Shown piece by piece: positions 28,710 through 35,855 of a stretch of DNA of 64,000 nucleotides. The position numbers and the translations under genes were made by a program. Position 1 is the stretch's first letter. Every line of letters begins with the position of its first letter. A model generated the notes under the pieces. That model was not told the DNA's origin and did no database searches. It saw nothing but the letters and a program-made list of their open reading frames with translations. The stretch spans positions 1-64,000 of the forward strand of contig JARIDJ010000075.1 of NCBI GenBank assembly GCA_029267175.1. Direction: 5' to 3'. Source of the stretch: Psychrobacter sp. (GTDB lineage: Bacteria; Pseudomonadota; Gammaproteobacteria; Pseudomonadales; Moraxellaceae).

Positions 28710-28750
28710 GCTCTGTAACGTACAAAAATATAAGGTACTAGAGCCATATT

Positions 28751-28825
28751 TGGAGCGGGATAAGAGATTCGAACTCTCGACCCCAACCTTGGCAAGGTTA
28801 TGCTCTACCACTGAGCTAATCCCGC
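28751..28825 (-). tRNA. tRNA-Gly (anticodon GCC)
   Basis: On the minus strand GCGGGAT...ATCCCGC forms the acceptor stem with an encoded TCCA 3' end. The D-arm is GCTCAGTGGTAGAGC, the anticodon arm is AACCTTGCCAAGGTT with anticodon GCC, and the T-arm is AGAGTTCGAATCTCT. All four arms close; length 75 including CCA. Confidence 0.96.
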
Positions 28826-28878
28826 ATATATCAAAACGTTATGTCACATTGATGACACTACGTCTCGGTAGGTGGGCT

Positions 28879-28906
28879 ATTCTAGCAAATTTTTTGCTAG
28901 TGTCAA
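28879..28906 (-). promoter_or_regulatory. tRNA-Gly promoter with palindromic spacer
   Basis: A consensus -35 TTGACA (28906-28901) and TAGAAT -10 (28884-28879) with a 16-base spacer. The spacer and its edges form CTAGCAAA/TTTGCTAG dyad symmetry. Downstream of the -10 is a GC-rich AGCCCACC stretch like the discriminators of stringently controlled stable-RNA promoters. Confidence 0.85.
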
Positions 28907-29340
28907 CGCCTTTTTTTCACATTTTTGGCCTTTTAATAAATTTAATAGTTGCTACATTGCTAGCTACTAATCTACATGATTGATTTTCAATAGAAATTAT
29001 CAACTAACGCTATTATGTGCTGAATAATTATTTTCTGTTATTAAGCTAATAATTTACTACTTTTAGACCAGCTTAGCCGTTTGTCGCCGCTCGGGGCAAA
29101 AGTGGATAGCGTAATCTTACTTACACTAGCACGTAGTAATGTTACTTTTACTGCATTGGTTTTGTGGTCAGACGATTATTATACTAACGATAAAATAGCA
29201 TCAGCTACAAGCTGTCATGGTAGGTTAGTTGTGATTGTAGGGATGCCAAAGAACCATTGTAGCTCAAATGCTTTTAAATTTATTTTGTTCAATTTTAATT
29301 ATTCATTATCAGTATTATCTACTGACCGCGAGGATTTATT
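28907..29340. other. Intergenic region upstream of the M48 protease gene
   Basis: About 430 bases upstream of the M48 gene. A TTG-initiated frame of 87 codons overlaps the M48 start, but it has no recognisable family and atypical composition. GAGGA at 29329-29333 is the ribosome binding site of the protease gene. No other structure was recognised. Confidence 0.4.
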
Positions 29341-30153
29341 ATGAAAAAACTACTCACTACCTCTCTTATGGCCGCTTCATTATCAACGCTCGCATTAGTG
29401 GGCTGTACTAGTACAACTGGTACTGGTGCCGTTGGGGTCGATCGTCAGCAGCTTTTATTAGTATCAAATGAAGAAGTGCTACAACTCTCCGCCAAAAGCT
29501 ATAATGAGGTTTTACAAAAGGCGCGTCAAGCTCGCGTTCTAGATACCAATCAAGCCCAGCTTAATCGCCTAAAAAACATTGCCAATCGCTTAGTAGGCCA
29601 AGTAGGCGTCTATCGTCCTGATGCCGCGAAATGGAACTGGGAAGTTCATGTTATTAAGTCAGAACAGCTCAACGCCTCAGTATTACCTGGGGGTAAGATT
29701 TTATTTTATTCAGGTATTATTGATCGTCTTAATCTAACGGATGATGAGATTGCCGCTATTATGGGTCATGAGATATCGCATGCCTTACGTGAGCACTCTC
29801 GTGAGCGCCTCTCACGCGAATATGCAACCCAAACTGGCATTGGTCTAGCGGCTAGCGTCTTTGGACTATCGCAAGGACAAGCACAGCTAGCCAGTGTCGC
29901 TGGTGATTTGGGATTGAGCCGTCCCCATAGCCGTACTCAAGAGTCTGAGGCTGACCAGATCGGATTAGAGCTGATGGCGCGCGCCGGCTACAACCCACAA
30001 GCAGCTATTACGCTATGGCAAAAAATGCAGCGTGCTAGTCAAGGTGAGCCGCCACAATTCTTAAGTACTCACCCTACAAGTAGCGCTCGTATCGCGCAGA
30101 TGCAAGCGCTAATGCCCAAAGTTATGCCTCTTTATCAAAAATCGCGTCGCTAA
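29341..30153 (+). CDS. M48-family metalloprotease lipoprotein (LoiP/YggG-like)
   Basis: A 270-residue zinc peptidase. The signal peptide ends at the lipobox LALVGC (Cys22). The M48 catalytic motif is GHEISHALREHSRER with the HExxH zinc site, and the third ligand lies in RTQESEADQIGLELM. The C terminus has TLWQKMQ and FLSTHPTSSARI, typical of YggG/LoiP/BepA-type proteases that act in the periplasm on outer-membrane proteins. It is transcribed alone. Confidence 0.92.
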   Translation: MKKLLTTSLMAASLSTLALVGCTSTTGTGAVGVDRQQLLLVSNEEVLQLSAKSYNEVLQKARQARVLDTNQAQLNRLKNIANRLVGQVGVYRPDAAKWNWEVHVIKSEQLNASVLPGGKILFYSGIIDRLNLTDDEIAAIMGHEISHALREHSRERLSREYATQTGIGLAASVFGLSQGQAQLASVAGDLGLSRPHSRTQESEADQIGLELMARAGYNPQAAITLWQKMQRASQGEPPQFLSTHPTSSARIAQMQALMPKVMPLYQKSRR

Positions 30154-30186
30154 GATTATTTTAGGGGCTGAAGGTATAAGCTAATA

Positions 30187-30222
30187 ACAGAGTGTGAGAA
30201 GTTATTCATACTCTGTTTTTTA
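30187..30222 (+). terminator. Terminator after the M48 gene
   Basis: ACAGAGTGTGA and TTCATACTCTGT pair, with one G-U pair and a slipped base. TTTTTTAT follows on the plus strand. Confidence 0.85.
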
Positions 30223-30253
30223 TGGCCTTTAGGATTTGCAGCTAGCGCTCTGT

Positions 30254-30259
30254 TATAAT
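30254..30259 (+). promoter_or_regulatory. -10 element upstream of bolA-family gene
   Basis: A perfect TATAAT about 60 bases before the BolA-family start codon. The upstream hexamer is weak (TTTGCA at 30235-30240 is too close), which would fit a stationary-phase type promoter, though that is only inference. Confidence 0.4.
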
Positions 30260-30320
30260 GATTTTAATTATTTTTGATTGAATAACTTCAGCATTTTATC
30301 TTGCTTATCAAAGGATTTTT

Positions 30321-30650
30321 ATGAATAAAGTCGAACCCACTGCTACTGCATTAAGATCAGCTTTGGAAGATTTACATCCTAGCTATGTAGATCTACTTAA
30401 TGAGTCGATGAACCATGCCGGTTACTTTGAGGGTAAAGAGAGCCACTTTAAGCTAACGATTGTGAGTGAAGCCTTTGAGGGTAAGCGCTTGGTTGCGCGT
30501 CATCAGCTAGTCTATAAGACGGTAGATCCGTTATTGACGTCTAAAGGCGGGAGTATTCACGCTTTAGCTATCTATGCTTATACGCCAAGCGAATGGCAAC
30601 AGCAGGCTCAAAGTCCTGATAGTCCGCTCTGCGCCGGACAAAATAAGTAG
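30321..30650 (+). CDS. bolA: BolA family protein
   Basis: A 109-residue protein with a BolA domain: LEDLHPSYVDLLNESMNHAGYFEGKESHFKLTIVSEAFEGKRLVARHQLVYKTVDPLL. The His in NHAG and the HQLVY segment correspond to residues used with monothiol glutaredoxins for [2Fe-2S] handling. The ending HALAIYAYTPSEW is typical. BolA proteins affect envelope shape and stress response. An AAGGA precedes the start. Confidence 0.92.
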   Translation: MNKVEPTATALRSALEDLHPSYVDLLNESMNHAGYFEGKESHFKLTIVSEAFEGKRLVARHQLVYKTVDPLLTSKGGSIHALAIYAYTPSEWQQQAQSPDSPLCAGQNK

Positions 30651-30704
30651 TCAATTTGCTGATAGTTAGCATCATCATAAATACCGCAAAAGGAATTTTA
30701 TTTA

Positions 30705-31064
30705 ATGAAACATCTACATACGCTATTGGTATTTATATTAATCGCGATATTTATCTATCAAGGCTTTTTGGTGTTGAGCGCCAATAAACGAGCGCCGCGT
30801 CCGATAAAGATTAGCAGTCATATCCTCTACGCGCTAGTTATCATTACAGGGGCTTGGATGCTGATGCAGCTCATGGCAGTCAATGCGCCAGTACAGTGGG
30901 TCTTTGCTAAGATTATTTTATTGATAGCGGCCATTAGCGCTAGTATTAAAGCCTTTAACGCGCAGGCAACCGCTAGCCAAAGCAAGGTGGGTATCGTTAT
31001 CGCTGGTATCGCTTATATAGGTATCGTCATCTTAGCTTATGTTAAACCTGACAATTTGTTTTAG
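30705..31064 (+). CDS. SirB family inner-membrane protein
   Basis: A 119-residue protein with four hydrophobic helices. LHTLLVFILIAIFIYQGFLVLSANKRAPRPIKISSHILYALVIITGAWML matches the SirB2/invasion-gene-upregulator family. Function is not established. It lies 54 bases after the BolA gene with no terminator between, so it may be co-transcribed. AAGGAA stands before the start. Confidence 0.8.
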   Translation: MKHLHTLLVFILIAIFIYQGFLVLSANKRAPRPIKISSHILYALVIITGAWMLMQLMAVNAPVQWVFAKIILLIAAISASIKAFNAQATASQSKVGIVIAGIAYIGIVILAYVKPDNLF

Positions 31065-31138
31065 CACTAAATTAGTATCATAAGCGCTTTACATTTGTTA
31101 TCTTAATGACTATTACGCCTTGGTTTAACGGAGTCATT

Positions 31139-31540
31139 ATGAAAACATTTACTGCAACGACACTATTGGCAGCGGCTAGCATCTTTGCGCTCTCAGGCTG
31201 TGCGACTAGTGGTAATTTAACGCCGCAATATGTCCCACCCAGCACCTATCAAAGCTATGATTGCCAGTCGCTCGCTCAAGAGTACAATCGAGTGGAGCGT
31301 TATGTTGAGGCGGCGCAAAAACAGCAGTCGACTTTATCATCCTCAGGGGTTGGCGTAGGGATTTCAGCTGGACGCTGGGGTATCTCGCCTAATATCAGCT
31401 TTGGTGTTGGGAGAAGTAACGATAATAAGGCGCGTGATGCCAAGCTATCTCGTCTATACGGCGAAGCGGACGCTATCATTCAAACCGCGCGTATCAAGCG
31501 CTGTAGCTTTGCTAATGGTATCAAGATATATGGCGAGTAA
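31139..31540 (+). CDS. Small lipoprotein with metal/glycine-type middle, unknown function
   Basis: 133 residues from the ATG at 31139, chosen because CGGAG lies six bases upstream and a signal peptide begins there (an earlier in-frame start at 31106 adds 11 residues). The lipobox FALSGC gives a lipoprotein. The mature part has SYDCQSLAQEYNRVERYVEAAQKQQ, a Gly/Ser-rich stretch (SSSGVGVGISAGRWGISPNISFGVGRS), then RDAKLSRLYGEADAIIQTARIKRC. The two cysteines outside the lipobox may pair. This helix-glycine-helix layout occurs in several unnamed gammaproteobacterial lipoproteins. Confidence 0.7.
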   Translation: MKTFTATTLLAAASIFALSGCATSGNLTPQYVPPSTYQSYDCQSLAQEYNRVERYVEAAQKQQSTLSSSGVGVGISAGRWGISPNISFGVGRSNDNKARDAKLSRLYGEADAIIQTARIKRCSFANGIKIYGE

Positions 31541-31588
31541 GCATCGAAAGTAACTTCTCTTAAATACGTTGTATGAGATTAAATATTT

Positions 31589-32701
31589 ATGGATAGTATT
31601 CATACCTATTATGACGTCTTGATGGTGTCTAGGAACGCCTCACAAGAAGTCATAAGAGCAGCGTTTAAATCACTATGTCAAAAATACCATCCTGATAGGA
31701 ATAGACATCCAAATGCTGAACGTATGATGCAGCAGTTTAATGAGGCCTATAGTGTTTTATCTAATCCAATAGAACGTAGGAAGTACGATAAGCAACTATC
31801 GGATTACGAACAGAAACTCAATCAAACTCATAGCGAAAGAAGCTATAGTTCATTTGGAAATGAATCTGCTACAAGAAGTCCAGAACAGAAAAATAATACT
31901 GTTATAATTAATATTCCAGATTCGATTTCCCTTAGTGGTTTAAAAGCATACTTGAGCGTTTTGTCGTCAAAAATAAAGCCTTTACTTATAAGAGCTTTCA
32001 AAATAATATTTTATATAGTTATCGCAGTAATTTTATTTAATTTGCTTTTAACATACATTGAAAGTTCTAATTCATACAATGCAGTAGAAGACTTATCTGA
32101 TGCTCAGCAAGAGATACAGGATGCTGAGCAAGAGCTAAATGATGCTGTGGCAGAATATGCTGCGGAACAAGCCATACAAGATGCTCAGGATGAATTAAAC
32201 GAAGTTGAACTATATCCAGATGAATATACAGATTACTCATCAGAAAGCTTGTATGACGATTTTAACGAAGTACAACAAACATCAATCCCAAGCTATATAA
32301 CTCACGCTCCTAACGGTCAACCTTTCCCATCTTCAGCAGGCTACGTAGCAGGTTATCCTCAACTTAATGATAATGGAGCATCCAAACTAACTATAGATAA
32401 TAGTCAAAATACTGAGGCCATTTTTGGCAAACTTTATTATTTGGATAATGTAGAACCTCAAGCAGTACGTCATTTCTACATTCCAGGAGGTGGTGGACTT
32501 AATCTTCGTAATATTAGTGCTGGTAACTATGATGTTCGCTATAAAGATCTTGAGAATGGATCTATATCTAAATCTGAGCGTATGCTTATAGAAGAATATG
32601 AAGACTATGATGGTATAAAGTTTAGTAATATATCTATGACTTTATACAAGGTATCTAATGGGAATATGGAGACTTACTCCATCCCTGAAAGTGAGTTTTA
32701 G
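31589..32701 (+). CDS. J-domain membrane protein with conserved C-terminal domain
   Basis: 370 residues. Residues 5-68 are a J-domain with HPD at 34-36, which would stimulate a DnaK partner. A single membrane helix lies at about 139-158 (IIFYIVIAVILFNLLLTYI), followed by an acidic, Gln/Glu-rich coiled stretch (DAQQEIQDAEQELNDA). The C-terminal ~130 residues (GYVAGYPQLNDNGASKLTIDNS, AVRHFYIPGGGGLNLRNISAGNYDVRYKDL, ISMTLYKVSNGNMETYSI) look like a conserved beta-rich module of unknown function. The gene is visibly more AT-rich than its neighbours, suggesting transfer. It is closed by a terminator. Confidence 0.75.
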   Translation: MDSIHTYYDVLMVSRNASQEVIRAAFKSLCQKYHPDRNRHPNAERMMQQFNEAYSVLSNPIERRKYDKQLSDYEQKLNQTHSERSYSSFGNESATRSPEQKNNTVIINIPDSISLSGLKAYLSVLSSKIKPLLIRAFKIIFYIVIAVILFNLLLTYIESSNSYNAVEDLSDAQQEIQDAEQELNDAVAEYAAEQAIQDAQDELNEVELYPDEYTDYSSESLYDDFNEVQQTSIPSYITHAPNGQPFPSSAGYVAGYPQLNDNGASKLTIDNSQNTEAIFGKLYYLDNVEPQAVRHFYIPGGGGLNLRNISAGNYDVRYKDLENGSISKSERMLIEEYEDYDGIKFSNISMTLYKVSNGNMETYSIPESEF

Positions 32702-32721
32702 TACTTTCTTATACTTATATC

Positions 32722-32758
32722 AAAAAGCCAATACGCTATTAACGTATTGGCTTTTTTT
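32722..32758. terminator. Bidirectional terminator between the J-domain gene and trxC
   Basis: GCCAATACG (32727-32735) pairs exactly with CGTATTGGC (32743-32751). A and T runs lie on either side. Confidence 0.93.
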
Positions 32759-32782
32759 AATATTTATATTTTAACAGTATAA

Positions 32783-33220
32783 CTACGCTTGCAAGCTTTG
32801 CACCCACTGCACAATTTGGGGAGTAGGCAGCGCCCCTGATTGACGAGCAACCTCTTTACCACCTCGGAACGCTACCATAGTCGGTAAACTGCGAATATTA
32901 TAAGGAGCAGCGGCTTGCTCATACTTATCAGTTTGTAATTTGGCAAACACCACTTGTGGCAGCTGACTGGCCGCAGCTTTAAATTGCGGCGCCATCATAA
33001 GACACGGCTGACACCAGCTGGCCCAAAAATCTACAATCGTGAGCACATCGTTTTTTTGAATAGTCTTAGCAACCGTTTGCGCGGTCAATTCTTGCGGCGT
33101 TGCTGTCAATAACGGTTGCCCACATTTGCCACAATTAGGCGCAGCGCTTAGGCGCTCACTTGGTAAACGATTGGTCGCCTGACAGTGCGGACAGACAATA
33201 TGGAAGTTCTGTATAGTCAT
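32783..33220 (-). CDS. trxC: Thioredoxin 2 (TrxC)
   Basis: A 145-residue thioredoxin with an N-terminal zinc ribbon (C10/C13 and C30/C33: VCPHCQ, CGKCGQ) and a thioredoxin domain with WASWCQPC (C70/C73, WCxPC active site). The cis-proline loop is SLPTMVAF. This architecture is specific to TrxC, a cytoplasmic disulfide reductase often induced by oxidative stress. The methyltransferase gene upstream is in the same direction, 54 bases away. Confidence 0.95.
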   Translation of the reverse strand: MTIQNFHIVCPHCQATNRLPSERLSAAPNCGKCGQPLLTATPQELTAQTVAKTIQKNDVLTIVDFWASWCQPCLMMAPQFKAAASQLPQVVFAKLQTDKYEQAAAPYNIRSLPTMVAFRGGKEVARQSGALPTPQIVQWVQSLQA

Positions 33221-33274
33221 AAAATAGTCCTATTTTAATTATTATAGTTATGGCTTTTCTTTAAATACCGTTGT

Positions 33275-33895
33275 CTAAACGGCTTTTTGCGCCGAACCAC
33301 TATAGATATAGCTCATCAATTTTGGCCCCGGCAGATATTCAGTGGTTAACGCTTCGATAGTAAAGCCGCTCGCCCTGATCAAAGCCGCCATATCACGATC
33401 TAAATGGCAACCGCCCGCTATAGGTTTCCATAGCGGCGTCAAACGGCGCTGCCAACGCTCAACACTAGGCTCTGGTGCAAGACCATGCTCACAAAATAGC
33501 AAACGGCCTGTTGGCTTTAACACTCTTGCCATCTCTTTTAGCGCTGGTATAGGATCATCAATACTACATAGCGTAAATGTCATCACGATAGTATCAAAGC
33601 GCTCGCTTTCGGCGTCAATACCATAGATATCAGCGGCTAGGGTTGCTACCGGAATATCAATACTAGCGGCGCGTTTATAAACCAAAGATTGCATTTGCGC
33701 GGCAGGGTCGATACCGATAATAGAGCTGACTTTATTAGCGTTATAAAAGGCTAGATTAAGACCACTGCCAATACCAATCTCTAATACCTCGCCTATCGCC
33801 TGCGGCACAATTTGGGCACGCGCTTGCATCACATTGCCAGTACTACACGCCATATCGATCATCTTAGGCAAAACATATTGCTGATAAATAGTCAT
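33275..33895 (-). CDS. Class I SAM-dependent methyltransferase
   Basis: A 206-residue protein of the methyltransferase-11/UbiE-like type. Motif I is VLEIGIGSGLNLAFYN, the acidic residue ends the second strand in IIGIDPAAQMQ, then FDTIVMTFTLCSIDDP and LKPTGRLLFCEHGLAPEPSVERWQRRLTPLWK. The last segment is common in small methyltransferases annotated as phosphatidylethanolamine or menaquinone-like methylases, but the substrate is unknown. It lies between trxC and the sulfur-related genes. Confidence 0.85.
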   Translation of the reverse strand: MTIYQQYVLPKMIDMACSTGNVMQARAQIVPQAIGEVLEIGIGSGLNLAFYNANKVSSIIGIDPAAQMQSLVYKRAASIDIPVATLAADIYGIDAESERFDTIVMTFTLCSIDDPIPALKEMARVLKPTGRLLFCEHGLAPEPSVERWQRRLTPLWKPIAGGCHLDRDMAALIRASGFTIEALTTEYLPGPKLMSYIYSGSAQKAV

Positions 33896-33976
33896 AGTTA
33901 TGGCCTTATCCTAAACCGAGTCTACTACTAGGCAATTAGTATGGCATTAATGGCTTATAAATTCAGTTAGCAAATA

Positions 33977-34168
33977 TTACGATGACGGGCGCTCACAAGT
34001 ATTGATACCGAGTATCGAATAAAGTACACAAGAGCGAAATATACCGGTCAATAAAGGAATCAAGCCGATAACACCCCACCAGCTTTGATAGTAAAGACCT
34101 AATCCAATAATCACTATACCAGCGATAATGCGTATAGTTCTATCGGTATTACCTACATTAGTTTTCAT
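33977..34168 (-). CDS. DUF2892 small membrane protein (YgaP-tail-like)
   Basis: A 63-residue protein: MKTNVGNTDRTIRIIAGIVIIGLGLYYQSWWGVIGLIPLLTGIFRSCVLYSILGINTC. This is the DUF2892 module, two membrane helices with a conserved CxxY..LGI(N/S)TC segment. In YgaP the same module is fused to a rhodanese domain. It lies 38 bases downstream of the persulfide dioxygenase gene on the same strand, supporting a role in the same sulfur pathway. Confidence 0.88.
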   Translation of the reverse strand: MKTNVGNTDRTIRIIAGIVIIGLGLYYQSWWGVIGLIPLLTGIFRSCVLYSILGINTCERPSS

Positions 34169-34206
34169 AACTCACTCCTTAAAATAATAAAATTTATATG
34201 ATCAGC

Positions 34207-35073
34207 TTATAGCGCGTTAATAGGTACTTTTAGATAGCGTGTGCCATTAGCTTCCGGTTTGGGCAAATTACCAGCATCGATATTGACCTGTACAGAAGGA
34301 ATAATCAGCCTTGGCATCTCAAGGGTGGCATCACGGCGCTCGCGCATCTGTACGAATTCTGCCTCGTTAATGCCGTCTTTGACGTGAATATTGCTTTGCT
34401 TTTGTGCCCTAACCGTAGTGCTTGGACAGTGCTGACGCCCTTGACTTGGATAATCATGACATAGATACATCACCGTATCTTCATCCAGGGATAATAGTTT
34501 TTGAATAGAGTGGTATAAGGTTTTGGCGTCGCCACCAGGAAAATCGCAGCGAGCAGTACCGACATCGGGAGCAAATATCGTATCGCCAGTGAAGACCACT
34601 TGCTTCTCACTATCCTTTGCCACATAAGCCATATCTGCTGGCGTGTGACCCGGTACGTGCAAGACTGTTATCTTGATATCTCCTAGCTCCAAAACGCTAT
34701 CTTCATCGGTTAAGATATCGAACTGACTAGCATCGGTACGGAAACTGGTATCAAAGTTAAACACTTGCTTAAATATCTTTTGGACTTCAGTGATATATTT
34801 GCCCATCACTAGCTGCCCTCCTAGCTGCTCTTTGACATGGGGGGCAGCTGAGATATGATCGGCGTGAGCATGGGTTTCTATGATATAAACCAGCTGCCAA
34901 CCTTGGCTACGCACAAAAGCGATCACCTCATCGACACTATCGGTACTGGTATAACCGGACTTAGCATCAAAATCTAATACTGGATCGACAATCGCACATA
35001 GCTGCTGCTCTACATCGGCTAAGACATGAGTATAAGTTTCGGTATCACCATGTAAAAAAGAATGTACTTGCAT
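34207..35073 (-). CDS. blh: MBL-fold persulfide dioxygenase (Blh/ETHE1-like)
   Basis: A 288-residue metallo-beta-lactamase-fold enzyme. The metal motif is THAHADHISAAPHV (H68, H70, D72, H73), then VLHVPGHTPADMAYV, VFTGDTIFAPDVGTARCDFPGG, and VMYLCHDYPSQGR. The TARCDFPGG and CHDY segments are typical of ETHE1/Blh, which oxidise glutathione persulfide to sulfite. Unlike some Blh proteins it has no fused DUF442 domain; two free-standing DUF442 genes occur downstream of the regulator instead. It is divergent from the BigR-like regulator, with GAGG before its start. Confidence 0.9.
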   Translation of the reverse strand: MQVHSFLHGDTETYTHVLADVEQQLCAIVDPVLDFDAKSGYTSTDSVDEVIAFVRSQGWQLVYIIETHAHADHISAAPHVKEQLGGQLVMGKYITEVQKIFKQVFNFDTSFRTDASQFDILTDEDSVLELGDIKITVLHVPGHTPADMAYVAKDSEKQVVFTGDTIFAPDVGTARCDFPGGDAKTLYHSIQKLLSLDEDTVMYLCHDYPSQGRQHCPSTTVRAQKQSNIHVKDGINEAEFVQMRERRDATLEMPRLIIPSVQVNIDAGNLPKPEANGTRYLKVPINAL

Positions 35074-35145
35074 AAATACCTCGTCTTTTAAATCTGTAAT
35101 GAAAAATATTTAATTATTATAATTAGCTTACTATTAGTTAATTTC

Positions 35146-35174
35146 AATATAGCAAAAATATAACAATTTATCAA
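35146..35174 (-). promoter_or_regulatory. Promoter of the blh-DUF2892 unit
   Basis: The minus strand reads TTGATA (35174-35169), a 17-base spacer, then TATATT (35151-35146). This fits sigma-70 well and sits about 75 bases before the blh start. It lies in the AT-rich divergent region shared with the BigR-like gene, where the regulator's operator is expected. Confidence 0.7.
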
Positions 35175-35322
35175 TTTATATAATGTAATTAATGATATAA
35201 TATTTATTATTAAACGTCCTTAGTTATTGAATGCTAAAATACACTGAGCTTAAGAAATGTTAGCGCCAATATTTAAATCACTTAATCATTATGACTAATT
35301 ATTATTCATTAAGGAGATTATT
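35175..35322. promoter_or_regulatory. Divergent control region upstream of the BigR-like regulator
   Basis: Very AT-rich sequence with TATAAT at 35196-35201 on the plus strand and the partly symmetric ATAATATTTATTAT around 35199-35211, a candidate operator. AAGGAG at 35311-35316 is a strong ribosome binding site but is not followed by any ATG at normal distance. Confidence 0.45.
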
Positions 35323-35781
35323 CTGATTACCTCTACCTCTACCTCAACCAAGACGACATCGACAGTAGATGCTCATGAGTCGATGAATAGTTCCTCTATA
35401 AATGCAGATACTACAATGACCAATCAAGATACAAAAGATATAGCTACAAGTGATGATGGCAGCGACTTTACACCGACAGATCTAGCCAAGCAGATGCAGC
35501 AATCCTCGCAGCAGGCCAGTCAGCTACTAAAATCACTGTCGCATCCTGATCGCTTATTATTACTGTGTCAGCTGACCCAAGGAGAATACTGCGTCGGTGA
35601 ACTTGAGACGCTAGTCGGCATCGGGCAGCCAAGCCTCTCGCAGCAGTTAGGTATCCTACGTAAAGATGAGCTGGTGGCGACTCGCCGTGAGGGCAAACAG
35701 ATCTACTATAGTATCGCAAGCGAGGATGCTCTGGCAGTACTACAGCTACTGTATCAGCGCTTTTGCGCTAAAGATGACTAA
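35323..35781 (+). CDS. bigR: BigR/SqrR-like ArsR-family persulfide sensor
   Basis: An ArsR-type winged-helix repressor: LLKSLSHPDRLLLLCQLTQGEYCVGELETLVGIGQPSLSQQLGILRKDELVATRREGKQIYYSI. Numbering from the first ATG (35383, 132 residues), C70 (GEYCVGELE) and C128 (YQRFCAK) match the cysteine pair that forms a tetrasulfide or disulfide in SqrR/BigR. The start is uncertain. The ATG at 35383 lacks a ribosome binding site, whereas AAGGAG is followed six bases later by an in-frame CTG at 35323 (ATT codons also occur there). A non-ATG start would add a 20-residue Ser/Thr-rich tail. Confidence 0.85.
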   Translation: MITSTSTSTKTTSTVDAHESMNSSSINADTTMTNQDTKDIATSDDGSDFTPTDLAKQMQQSSQQASQLLKSLSHPDRLLLLCQLTQGEYCVGELETLVGIGQPSLSQQLGILRKDELVATRREGKQIYYSIASEDALAVLQLLYQRFCAKDD

Positions 35782-35855
35782 GCCGATTAAATAATTTAAA
35801 TGGCTTTAATTTTATAGATTATTAAAAGATATTATTAGGATACTGACGTACTGAT

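Noticed and set aside
28708..28983. Plus-strand open frame of 91 codons
   Set aside because: It runs antisense through the tRNA-Gly gene and its promoter and has no recognisable protein content.
29081..29344. Open frame of 87 codons overlapping the M48 protease start
   Set aside because: It starts with TTG, lacks a ribosome binding site, has no family similarity, and overlaps the start codon of a well-supported gene.
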